The translations under genes and the position numbers were made by a program. A DNA stretch of 64,000 nt from Acidiflorens sp963841945 (lineage in GTDB: Bacteria; Acidobacteriota; Terriglobia; Terriglobales; Acidobacteriaceae), in contig CAWJFC010000001.1 in the NCBI GenBank assembly GCA_963841945.1, positions 186,001-250,000 on the forward strand. The letters run 5' to 3'. Position 1 is the stretch's first letter, and the number at the start of each line of letters is the position of its first letter. Below the pieces are notes generated by a model, which saw only the letters and a list, made by a program, of their open reading frames with translations, was not told the origin of the DNA and ran no database searches. Shown in pieces: positions 25,673 through 32,520 of the stretch.

Positions 25673-28435
25673 GTGTCGAACGCTGGCGCCACGTTGTCCG
25701 CGGGAGATGTTGTTGGTAATTACCGCATCCTCGGCCTGATCGGGGCCGGCGGGATGGGGGTAGTGTATCGTGCGCTCGACCTCAAGCTGGAACGCACGGT
25801 GGCGCTGAAATTCCTTCCTGAACATCTGATTGCAAGCACAGAAGATCGCGAGCGGGTGCTGCGCGAGGCGCGGACGGCGTCGTCGCTCGACCATACCAAT
25901 ATTGGCGTCATTCACGGGTTTGAGGAGATGGCGAATGGGCGCGTCTTCATCGTGATGGCGTACTACGAAGGCGAGACGCTGGCGCACAAGATTCTGCGCG
26001 GGCCGCTGCCGGTGGGGGAAGCGGTCGATATCGCGATCCAGATGGCGGAGGGATTGGGCGCGGCGCATGCGGGGGCGGTGATTCATCGCGATGTGAAGCC
26101 TTCGAATGTGATCGTCACGCAGAAGGGGGTGGCGAAGATAGTGGATTTTGGGCTGGCGCGGCTGGCGTCGACGACGGGATCGACGCAGAGCATCTCGACG
26201 GTGGGAACGATCGGGTACATGGCGCCGGAGCAGACGATGGGGCGGGTGGTGGATCAGCGGGCGGATCTGTGGGCGCTGGGCGTGGTGCTGGCGGAGATGG
26301 TGACGGGGAAGAATCCATTTCAGCGGGAGACGGCGGCGGCGACTATTTTCGCGATTCTGAACGAGGCGCCGCGTCCGATGGATGAGGCGGTGCCGATCGA
26401 ATTGCTGCGGATTATTTATCGGGCGCTGTCGAAGGAGCCGGCCACGCGTTACGCGAGTTGCAAGGAGATGCTGGCGGATTTGCGGGAGTTTCGCGGGCAT
26501 CTGGAGCCGGAGGCCTGGCAAGGCATGGCGGGAGCGGGCTCTTCGGGAACGGTTGGGGCAAAAACTGGAAGTTCGCCTGGGCAAGGATCCGGACAAGCGT
26601 CTGGGCGAGTGTCGGGGCAGGGGTCGCGGCCGATCACGCGGCCGTCAGGCTTGCGGAATTCGGCCCGGTCGGCGGGGGAACTGCGACTGCAGATTGAGCA
26701 GGCTTCGCGGCCGGTTTGGGGGAGTTCGGCGGCGATTCCGGTTTCGCCCTGGAACCGATGGCTGGTGGGATCGGGGATTGCCGTGGTGGCGCTGGCGATT
26801 TTGTCGTTTGTACCGGCGGTGCGAGACCGGGTGACGGGACTGTTTACGCGGCCAGTGGAGCATATTGCGGTGTTGCCGTTTGAGAACGTCGGGAACGATC
26901 CGGCGAATGAGGCGGTATCGGCGGGATTGATGGATAGCCTGGCGTCGCGGCTGACGAATCTGGAGGTGGGCAAGGAGTCGCTGTGGGTGGTGCCGACGAG
27001 CGAAGTGAGGCGGCAGAAGATAACGGATCCGGGCGCAGCGCTGCGCGAATTGGGAGCGACGATTGCCGTGCAGGGAAGTTTGCAGAGGGACGGGCAGACG
27101 ATCGAGATGACGCTGAATTTGATCGACACGAAAAATCTGCGGCAGATTGGGTCGGTGCGGCTGGAGGACCGGGCGGGAGATTTTTCGACGCTGGAAGATG
27201 AAGCGGTGGCGCGCATGGCGAAGCTGATGAAGATCAACGTGACTCCGGAGATGCTGCGCGCGGGCGGACCTGTGAATACGGGTGCGTATGAGTCGTATCT
27301 GAAGGCGCTGGGATATACGCAGAGGTATGACAAGCCGGGGAATCTGGATCTGGCGATTGATGCGCTGGATAGCGCGGTGAAGGCCGATCCGCGATTTGCG
27401 CTGGGATATGCGGAGCTGGGAGAGGCGTACCGGCTGAAGTACTCGCTCGACAAAGACACGAAGTGGATTGACGAGGCGCTGGCGAATTGCAAGAAAGCGG
27501 AGGAGTTGGACGACCGGCTGCCGGCGGTCTATGTCACGCTCGGGCACGTGCATCGCGCGACGGGAAAGTACGATCTGGCGTTGCAGGAATATCAGCGGGC
27601 GCTGCAATTGGATCCACGCAGCGCGGAGGCGGAGATCGGGCTGGCGCACTCCTATGACAGCGCGGGACGGACGGCGGATGCGGAGGCTGCGTTCCGCAAG
27701 GCGATTGCGCTGCGGCCGGACTCCTGGAGCGGTTATAACTCGCTGGGAAATTTTCTGGACGATCACCAGCGTTACGACGAGGCCATCACACAATATAAGA
27801 ACGCGATTCAACTTACTCCGGATAATGCGCCGCTCTATCTTAATCTGGCGGCCGTTTATATCGATAAAGGCGATACCAAGCACTTCCCGGAGGCGGAAGA
27901 CGCATTGCGGAAGTCGATTGCCCTCGATCCGAGTTATCCGGCTTATGCAAACCTGGGATTTCTCTACGATCAGGAGAAGAAGTACGCGGAAGCGGCAGAC
28001 GCAGTGCAGAAAGCGTTGAAGCTGAATGATAAGGACTATCTGGTGTGGGGCAACCTGGCGCTTGCCTATCGAGGACTCAACGATGAGGCAGACGCGGAAA
28101 AGGCAAGCGACCGGGAGATCGAACTACTGGAGCAAGCCGTTCAGGCGACGCCGCGGGACGCCGTGATGCAGGCGAATCTGGCGTTGCTGTATGCGAAAAA
28201 AAGGCTGCGCGAGAAAGCCATTTCTCGCATACAATCGGCACTCGCTCTTTCGCCGGATGACGCGAACGTCCTGGAAAGCGTAGGAGAAGCTTACGAGGAC
28301 ATGGGAGATCGAGCGCAAGCACTGGAGTACATCGAAAAGAGCATAAGAAACGGTTACAGTCTGACGGCTCTTAAGACCTTTTCGAGTCTGCAAGGCTTGC
28401 TGTCGGACCCCAGGTTTCGAGCCAATGGGAAGTAA
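25673..28435 (+). CDS. Membrane Ser/Thr protein kinase with TolB-like and TPR domains, copy 1
   Basis: 920 residues. Hanks-type kinase at about 17-275: P-loop GAGGMGVVY, catalytic Lys46 in VALK, HRDVKPSN with Asp140, DFGLA at 158-162, and MAPEQ. A Gly/Ser-rich linker with SGQ repeats (285-330) leads to one membrane helix (about 363-383), then a TolB-amino-terminal-like domain (HIAVLPFENVGNDPANEAVS, from 397) and at least eight TPR units to the end. So the kinase is cytoplasmic and the TPR part periplasmic. GTG start at 25673. The same architecture recurs at 32521. Ligands and substrates unknown; such proteins are plentiful in Acidobacteriota. Confidence 0.9.
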   Translation: MSNAGATLSAGDVVGNYRILGLIGAGGMGVVYRALDLKLERTVALKFLPEHLIASTEDRERVLREARTASSLDHTNIGVIHGFEEMANGRVFIVMAYYEGETLAHKILRGPLPVGEAVDIAIQMAEGLGAAHAGAVIHRDVKPSNVIVTQKGVAKIVDFGLARLASTTGSTQSISTVGTIGYMAPEQTMGRVVDQRADLWALGVVLAEMVTGKNPFQRETAAATIFAILNEAPRPMDEAVPIELLRIIYRALSKEPATRYASCKEMLADLREFRGHLEPEAWQGMAGAGSSGTVGAKTGSSPGQGSGQASGRVSGQGSRPITRPSGLRNSARSAGELRLQIEQASRPVWGSSAAIPVSPWNRWLVGSGIAVVALAILSFVPAVRDRVTGLFTRPVEHIAVLPFENVGNDPANEAVSAGLMDSLASRLTNLEVGKESLWVVPTSEVRRQKITDPGAALRELGATIAVQGSLQRDGQTIEMTLNLIDTKNLRQIGSVRLEDRAGDFSTLEDEAVARMAKLMKINVTPEMLRAGGPVNTGAYESYLKALGYTQRYDKPGNLDLAIDALDSAVKADPRFALGYAELGEAYRLKYSLDKDTKWIDEALANCKKAEELDDRLPAVYVTLGHVHRATGKYDLALQEYQRALQLDPRSAEAEIGLAHSYDSAGRTADAEAAFRKAIALRPDSWSGYNSLGNFLDDHQRYDEAITQYKNAIQLTPDNAPLYLNLAAVYIDKGDTKHFPEAEDALRKSIALDPSYPAYANLGFLYDQEKKYAEAADAVQKALKLNDKDYLVWGNLALAYRGLNDEADAEKASDREIELLEQAVQATPRDAVMQANLALLYAKKRLREKAISRIQSALALSPDDANVLESVGEAYEDMGDRAQALEYIEKSIRNGYSLTALKTFSSLQGLLSDPRFRANGK

Positions 28436-28462
28436 CTAAATTCGATTTGAGAGGAGCCAGCC

Positions 28463-29077
28463 ATGGCCGCAGCACGGAACTTACCCCCGATGGACGATCC
28501 AGCGCCACAACAGATTACGATTTCAAACACCGGCGTTCTTTCGCCGGCGACCTGCACGATCGCGAATGGCCAGCAGGTCGAGTTCATCAATAATTTGTCG
28601 TACACGATCAACATTACTTTCGAGGCCGACGCGCAGGGAGTGACGGTTTTCTCCAGCCCCGTGGCAGTTGCCGGCAACGGCGGCATAGCCACGATCTCGC
28701 CGCAGACTAACAATCGGACCGTGAACTACAACACGGACGGGTCGCAGAATTTTCCCTATGCCATCCAGGTGGGGAACGGCCCGTTGTATATCTCGGTGGT
28801 CACCAACAGCACGGGAGGTGTGGAGGTAACGCCGTCGCCGGCCATCATTCCCGCGAACGGGACGTGGCAGCTTTACCAAGCGTCGGGCGATAACAATACG
28901 TACAACGTGACGTGGCCAAATGTAAGCGCTCCCCCGTTTCCCAACTTCACGGTTAACAATACGACGCAAACGGCCTCGACCACGACCAGCAGCTACGTGG
29001 CCTACAAGGTGAAGAGGCCCTCGCCTGCCCTAGGCACAGGATCCGGGGGCGGGACAATCAAGGTAGGCGGCAACTAG
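28463..29077 (+). CDS. Hypothetical two-domain beta-rich protein
   Basis: 204 residues, no signal peptide. Residues about 17-105 (QITISNTGVLSPATCTIANG, GQQVEFINNLSYTINITF) look like a cupredoxin-type Ig fold, and 110-190 form a second beta-rich, Asn/Thr-rich domain. Copper ligands are absent (no His-Cys-His-Met set), so if cupredoxin-like it is structural. Starts 27 bases after the kinase gene with GAGAGGAG upstream and is followed by a good terminator, so it probably shares the kinase transcript. Tail is GSGGGTIKVGGN. No function recognised. Confidence 0.7.
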   Translation: MAAARNLPPMDDPAPQQITISNTGVLSPATCTIANGQQVEFINNLSYTINITFEADAQGVTVFSSPVAVAGNGGIATISPQTNNRTVNYNTDGSQNFPYAIQVGNGPLYISVVTNSTGGVEVTPSPAIIPANGTWQLYQASGDNNTYNVTWPNVSAPPFPNFTVNNTTQTASTTTSSYVAYKVKRPSPALGTGSGGGTIKVGGN

Positions 29078-29096
29078 ATCTTTGAGCTTCGTTTCA

Positions 29097-29132
29097 CCCC
29101 GCGGCGACTATGCTGCGGGGTTTTTGTTTTTT
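29097..29132 (+). terminator. Intrinsic terminator after the kinase/hypothetical pair
   Basis: CCCCGC...GCGGGG stem with one internal mismatch, then TTTTTGTTTTTT. Ends the unit 25673-29077. Confidence 0.85.
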
Positions 29133-29154
29133 GGCGAACTCCGAGGCGGGAGCT

Positions 29155-30060
29155 TTACTGCGGCAGGCGGAGATTGAGGAGAGTTTGGGGATTGAGATAG
29201 TCGCCCTGCCAGCGGACGGCGAGATGAAGATGGGGGCCGGTGGCGCGGCCAGTGCCTCCGCTGAGGGCGATGGGCTGACCTTTTGTTACTTCGTCGCCCT
29301 CTTTCACGAGAAATTTCGAGAGGTGGAGATAGAGGGTGAGAAGTCCCTGGCCGTGGTCGATGACTGCGCAGTTACCTTCGAAGAAGAGCGGTTGGGCAAG
29401 GATGACGCTGCCGCGATTGGCGGCGGTGACGGTAGTGCCCGCGTGGACACGGAAGTCGAGGCCTTGGTGAGTGGCCTTCACGGAGCCGTTGAACAGACGC
29501 TGCACTCCAAAGAGTTCGGAGATCGGAGCCTGAACCGGCGGGATGAATGAGCCTTGCCACTCGCGAACGGGAGTGAGGGTTTTGAAGGCGTCCTCTTTTA
29601 TTTTTTTGTCGGCTTCGATTTCGCGCTGCTCTTCGGGACTGGGCGCGGTGTAGCGATCGGGAACCTTGAGCAGGACTCGTGGATAGCGGCGGCGCTGAAT
29701 GGGGATTTTCTTTTCGAATGAAAGGGCTTGGTGGGCGGCGGTTTCGGCGTGGAGAGCGAGCGGGTAGGAACCGGGCGCTGTTTCGAGGCTGGCTCCAGCT
29801 AGCGCTGTCCAGGTTTTGGTGAGCGGATCGAAGGTGAAGATGAGGCCGTGGCCCAGCCAAGTTCCGGAGAGGGCGGTTGCAGCGACTGGGGTGGTAATGC
29901 TGAGGAAGATGGGCGATCCGTTAACGATATGCTGCGGTTGGTAGTGGACGGTCCAGGTTTGGCGTGGGGCTTGGGTTGCGGGGGTGGCGCGGGTTGCAGG
30001 AAGAGCTAACGCCGGTAGAAAGAGGGAAATCGCAAGCGCCGAAATCTGCGCGCGGATCAT
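29155..30060 (-). CDS. M23 (LytM) family metallopeptidase
   Basis: 301 residues, exported (signal peptide MIRAQISALAISLFLPALA). N-terminal beta-rich part resembles the Ig-like domain seen before M23 domains in periplasmic proteins; the C-terminal LytM domain has both zinc motifs, HQGLDFRV (His and Asp) and GPHLHLAV (HxH), so it is probably an active peptidoglycan endopeptidase. ATG at 30060 overlaps the TGA of a 48-codon gene upstream (ATGA), which fixes the start. Confidence 0.9.
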   Translation of the reverse strand: MIRAQISALAISLFLPALALPATRATPATQAPRQTWTVHYQPQHIVNGSPIFLSITTPVAATALSGTWLGHGLIFTFDPLTKTWTALAGASLETAPGSYPLALHAETAAHQALSFEKKIPIQRRRYPRVLLKVPDRYTAPSPEEQREIEADKKIKEDAFKTLTPVREWQGSFIPPVQAPISELFGVQRLFNGSVKATHQGLDFRVHAGTTVTAANRGSVILAQPLFFEGNCAVIDHGQGLLTLYLHLSKFLVKEGDEVTKGQPIALSGGTGRATGPHLHLAVRWQGDYLNPQTLLNLRLPQ

Positions 30061-30203
30061 TCGAACCATCCGCTGCGGTAGGCGATCCACCAGGAGATGA
30101 AGACAATGGGAATGGTGGAGAATAGCGCCCACCAGAGGGGGAGGACGAAGTCGGCGATGAGGCCCAACACGGCGAAGAAAAGCCAGAAGATTTTGCGTTC
30201 CAT
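30057..30203 (-). CDS. Small two-helix membrane protein coupled to the M23 peptidase
   Basis: 48 residues: MERKIFWLFFAVLGLIADFV and then LPLWWALFSTIPIVFISWWI, two hydrophobic helices with a short Pro turn, ending AYRSGWFE. The stop TGA overlaps the ATG of the M23 gene. Codon pattern and the precise overlap support a real gene although it is too short for most gene callers. Function unknown; could anchor, regulate or fold-assist the peptidase. Confidence 0.7.
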   Translation of the reverse strand: MERKIFWLFFAVLGLIADFVLPLWWALFSTIPIVFISWWIAYRSGWFE

Positions 30204-30243
30204 TTTTTAGTTCTCGCTTCTCGGTTATCGGTTAAACCCTTCT

Positions 30244-30268
30244 TTCACCACGGAGGCACGGAGACAAG
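30244..30268 (+). repeat. Dispersed repeat type A
   Basis: TTCACCACGGAGGCACGGAG then ACAAG. Type A copies also at 30630, 43144, 44075 and (inverted) 44491. Confidence 0.7.
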
Positions 30269-30313
30269 CTTGATTCTTCAAAAAGCTTTTGGCGCTTTGG
30301 GTATGGTTTGTCT

Positions 30314-30583
30314 TCACTGCACACCTTCCTCTGATTTTTGGCGGAGCTGTTCCATTACGCTTTGGATCAGCTCTTTGGCGTCGGTTAGGTTTTTCATGAT
30401 GAGTTGGATATCCATGGCCGGCTTGCCGGGCCAGCGCTGGCTTTGGCAGTAGACACCGTGCTGGCCGACGAGGGCCATGGCGTCGGTGACGAGGTCCATG
30501 GTGACGGCCAGGCGGCCGCGGGGGATGCCCATGCGGGTTTCGAAGTGCTCAAGCTCTTCCTGCTTTTCATTGAAGACGGCCAT
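30314..30583 (-). CDS. Hypothetical short protein between two dispersed repeats
   Basis: 89 residues from ATG 30583 (MAVFNEKQEELEHFETRMG...). Charged, helical, with a KNLTDAKELIQSVMEQLRQK coiled-coil-like C-terminus; no known domain recognised. An in-frame GTG at 30637 would add 18 residues coming partly from the type A repeat at 30630, so the shorter form is preferred. The gene lies between two type A repeat copies in the same orientation, 360 bases apart. Confidence 0.55.
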   Translation of the reverse strand: MAVFNEKQEELEHFETRMGIPRGRLAVTMDLVTDAMALVGQHGVYCQSQRWPGKPAMDIQLIMKNLTDAKELIQSVMEQLRQKSEEGVQ

Positions 30584-30629
30584 GGGGAGATTGTAATGGC
30601 GTGGGATGTGGGGATGCTCTTCCACTCCA

Positions 30630-30655
30630 TTCACCACAGAGGCACTGAGAGAACC
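30630..30655 (+). repeat. Dispersed repeat type A, diverged copy
   Basis: TTCACCACAGAGGCACTGAG then AGAACC. Same orientation as the copy at 30244. Confidence 0.6.
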
Positions 30656-30717
30656 TCAGTCTATCGAAAAACGACTGTTGATCGATTGCCGGGATTATGG
30701 TCAGTTTGCAAAATGCG

Positions 30718-30750
30718 AACCACTAAGGGACGAAGGTCCACGAAGGAAAT
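30718..30750 (+). repeat. Dispersed repeat type B
   Basis: AACCACTAAGGGACGAAGG then TCCACGAAGGAAAT; one of four type B copies in the window. Confidence 0.65.
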
Positions 30751-30827
30751 GCTTTTGGCACTTGATGCGTATAATTCTTAGGCGCCTGCGAGTCGTGCTC
30801 GCTGAATGCTGAAAGCACCTTGGGTTG

Positions 30828-30893
30828 TTCGACTCGGGAGGTTGTGAGACTTGGGGGCTGTTAGACTCGGGGGCAATTTCGATTTGGGAGGAA
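30828..30893. repeat. GACTCGGGGG-type short repeat upstream of DUF2911
   Basis: Four units of about 16-18 bases: TTCGACTCGGGAGG, TGAGACTTGGGGGC, TTAGACTCGGGGGC, TTCGATTTGGGAGG. The last supplies the GGGAGGAAG ribosome-binding site of the DUF2911 gene. Confidence 0.5.
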
Positions 30894-30897
30894 GATT

Positions 30898-31440
30898 ATG
30901 AAGAACGTGGCGTGGGTGGCAGCAGTACTTCTTGGGATGGCGATGTGCGCTCCAGCGCAAATGAATATGGGTCACGATAAGTCGAAGCGGCCGAGTCCGC
31001 CGGCTAGCGCGACGTGCAAGTTTGCGGATGGAAAGATGGTGAAGATCGATTACTCGAGCCCGCGAGCCAAGGGACGGAAGATTTTTGGCGGACTGGTTCC
31101 GTATGGAGAGGTGTGGCGCACGGGCGCGAATGAGGCTACTACGTTCGTGGCCGACACGAGTGTGAGTGTGGGCGGCAAGGACGTTCCGGCGGGAAGCTAT
31201 ACGATTTTCACGGTGCCGAAAGAAGATGGATGGACGCTGGTGATCAGCAAGAAGACGGGCGAATGGGGCACGGATTATCCGGGCGAAAAGGAAGACCTGG
31301 CGCGGGTGCCGATGACGGTCGGAAAGACTTCAGGGCCGGTGGAGAATTTCACGATTGGATTTGAACAGGGCGGAAAGATGTGCTCGCTGCATATGGAGTG
31401 GGAGAATACGCGGGCGAAGGTGGAAGTTAGCGAGAAGTAG
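30898..31440 (+). CDS. DUF2911 secreted protein
   Basis: 180 residues: signal peptide (KNVAWVAAVLLGMAMCAPAQ), short Lys/Pro linker, then the DUF2911 domain with VKIDYSSPRAKGRKIFGGLV, PYGEVWRTGANEATTF, VPAGSYTIFTVP and SLHMEWENTRAKV. Widespread in Acidobacteriota and Bacteroidota; function unknown. Strong GGGAGGAAG ribosome-binding site. A separate transcription unit. Confidence 0.9.
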   Translation: MKNVAWVAAVLLGMAMCAPAQMNMGHDKSKRPSPPASATCKFADGKMVKIDYSSPRAKGRKIFGGLVPYGEVWRTGANEATTFVADTSVSVGGKDVPAGSYTIFTVPKEDGWTLVISKKTGEWGTDYPGEKEDLARVPMTVGKTSGPVENFTIGFEQGGKMCSLHMEWENTRAKVEVSEK

Positions 31441-31540
31441 TTCTGAGTATCGAGTTCTCAGTATCCAGTTCTCAGTTCTCGGTTCTCAGTTCTCAGCAAA
31501 ACCTTGTTGTTGGTTGGGTTGAGACTGAGGGCTGAGAACT
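31441..31540. repeat. GTTCTCA heptad tandem repeat with an inverted partner
   Basis: CAGTTCTCAGTTCTCGGTTC-type units at 31452-31497; the last copy AGTTCTCAGC (31488-31497) is perfectly complemented by GCTGAGAACT at 31531-31540, so the RNA could fold into a 10-bp stem with a 33-base loop just after the DUF2911 gene. Confidence 0.55.
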
Positions 31541-31563
31541 GACGGGATGGGCTGCGGGGTTCC

Positions 31564-31797
31564 ATGTTTCGAATGATGCGATTTTTGTGGAATGCTACGC
31601 GGGGACACCGTATTGCTCCGTGGCGGAGCCCTTATTTGCTTTGGCGGATTGAGACTTATACGGGCGTGAAGATGACGCAGATTGGGTTCCTGGAGTTCTG
31701 GGAATTTTTGTGGACGGAACGCGGAAATCTCTGGCGGTTTCTTAAGTGGACTGGGGAGATGGATCGGTATATCCATCCGAAGGCGAAGAGTTCGTAG
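31564..31797 (+). CDS. Small conserved-looking hypothetical protein, Trp/Arg-rich
   Basis: 77 residues rich in Trp, Phe and Arg (MMRFLWNATRGHRIAPWRSP, LLWRIETYTGVKMTQIGFLE, FLRFLKWT-like FWEFLWTERGNLWRFLKW). Compact, no signal peptide, composition unlike random translation; I believe similar short proteins occur in other Acidobacteriota, but this is from memory. Function unknown. Confidence 0.55.
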   Translation: MFRMMRFLWNATRGHRIAPWRSPYLLWRIETYTGVKMTQIGFLEFWEFLWTERGNLWRFLKWTGEMDRYIHPKAKSS

Positions 31798-32520
31798 GGG
31801 AGTCGAGCTTACCTTTTATCGCGGAGGCGCGAGAAACCCCACAGATGGGTCGTGGCTTAGTTTACGGTGTGTTGTCGCGACAAGCCTGTAGAACCTTAGG
31901 ACCACCCAGGACACGAAGGTCCACGAAGGCCTGAAATCTTTTTCCGCCACGCAGACACGGCAAAGTCTTCAATCTTCCCGAAAAACGAAGGCGGACCATC
32001 CTTCGCGGGTGATGCCTCAACGGGGCAAACCCGGTCTTTACGTTAATTTCTACTGGGCCCTGAAGCCACTCCCCTTCCAAAAGCTGGATTCCCAAGAGCT
32101 GGATTCCCGAAGACTGAAACGAAGCGGGGATGGCGATCACTATCCCGTAATAGCCCGAGCCGGCTAGGCTCGCCTACAAAGGCGAGGAGCGTTTAGCTGG
32201 CCGGATTGGGCGCGGGCTGACCTGTCGTTCCGAGTCGCGGCGTAGTTTCTGGCGCATTGCGGAGCGATTGCAGGGTCTTTGCCTGGTTGGGGGTACTCCA
32301 CAAACCATGTCTCGTGTGTCGTGTTGTTTGGCGGGCTTTGGGGCGGTGATCGGGCCGGGAAAAGCGAGGGCAAAACTGTGTCTCCTGGAGTATGATCCGG
32401 GGTATACTCACAGCTACCTGGAGTGCTCGGTTCTCGACCTCCCCATCGATGACCTGAGAACATATTGGCATCGGAGTGATGCGCGCTCCTGTGTCAGCTC
32501 TCCGGTTGCGGACAACTCGA
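31798..32520. other. Repeat-bearing intergenic region before the second kinase
   Basis: No gene supported. Holds the type B repeat at 31900-31930, a CACGCAGACACGGCAAAG word at about 31943, a direct repeat of GAGCTGGATTCCC near 32080-32110, and two overlapping, mutually exclusive hairpins at 32156-32172 (CGAGCC-GGCTA-GGCTCG) and 32169-32186 (CTCGCC-TACAAA-GGCGAG). Confidence 0.5.
31900..31930 (+). repeat. Dispersed repeat type B
   Basis: GACCACCCAGGACACGAAGG then TCCACGAAGGC. Confidence 0.65.

Noticed and set aside
26645..27883. 412-codon minus-strand frame within the first kinase gene
   Set aside because: Arg/Leu/His-rich shadow of the TPR region; no function recognisable.
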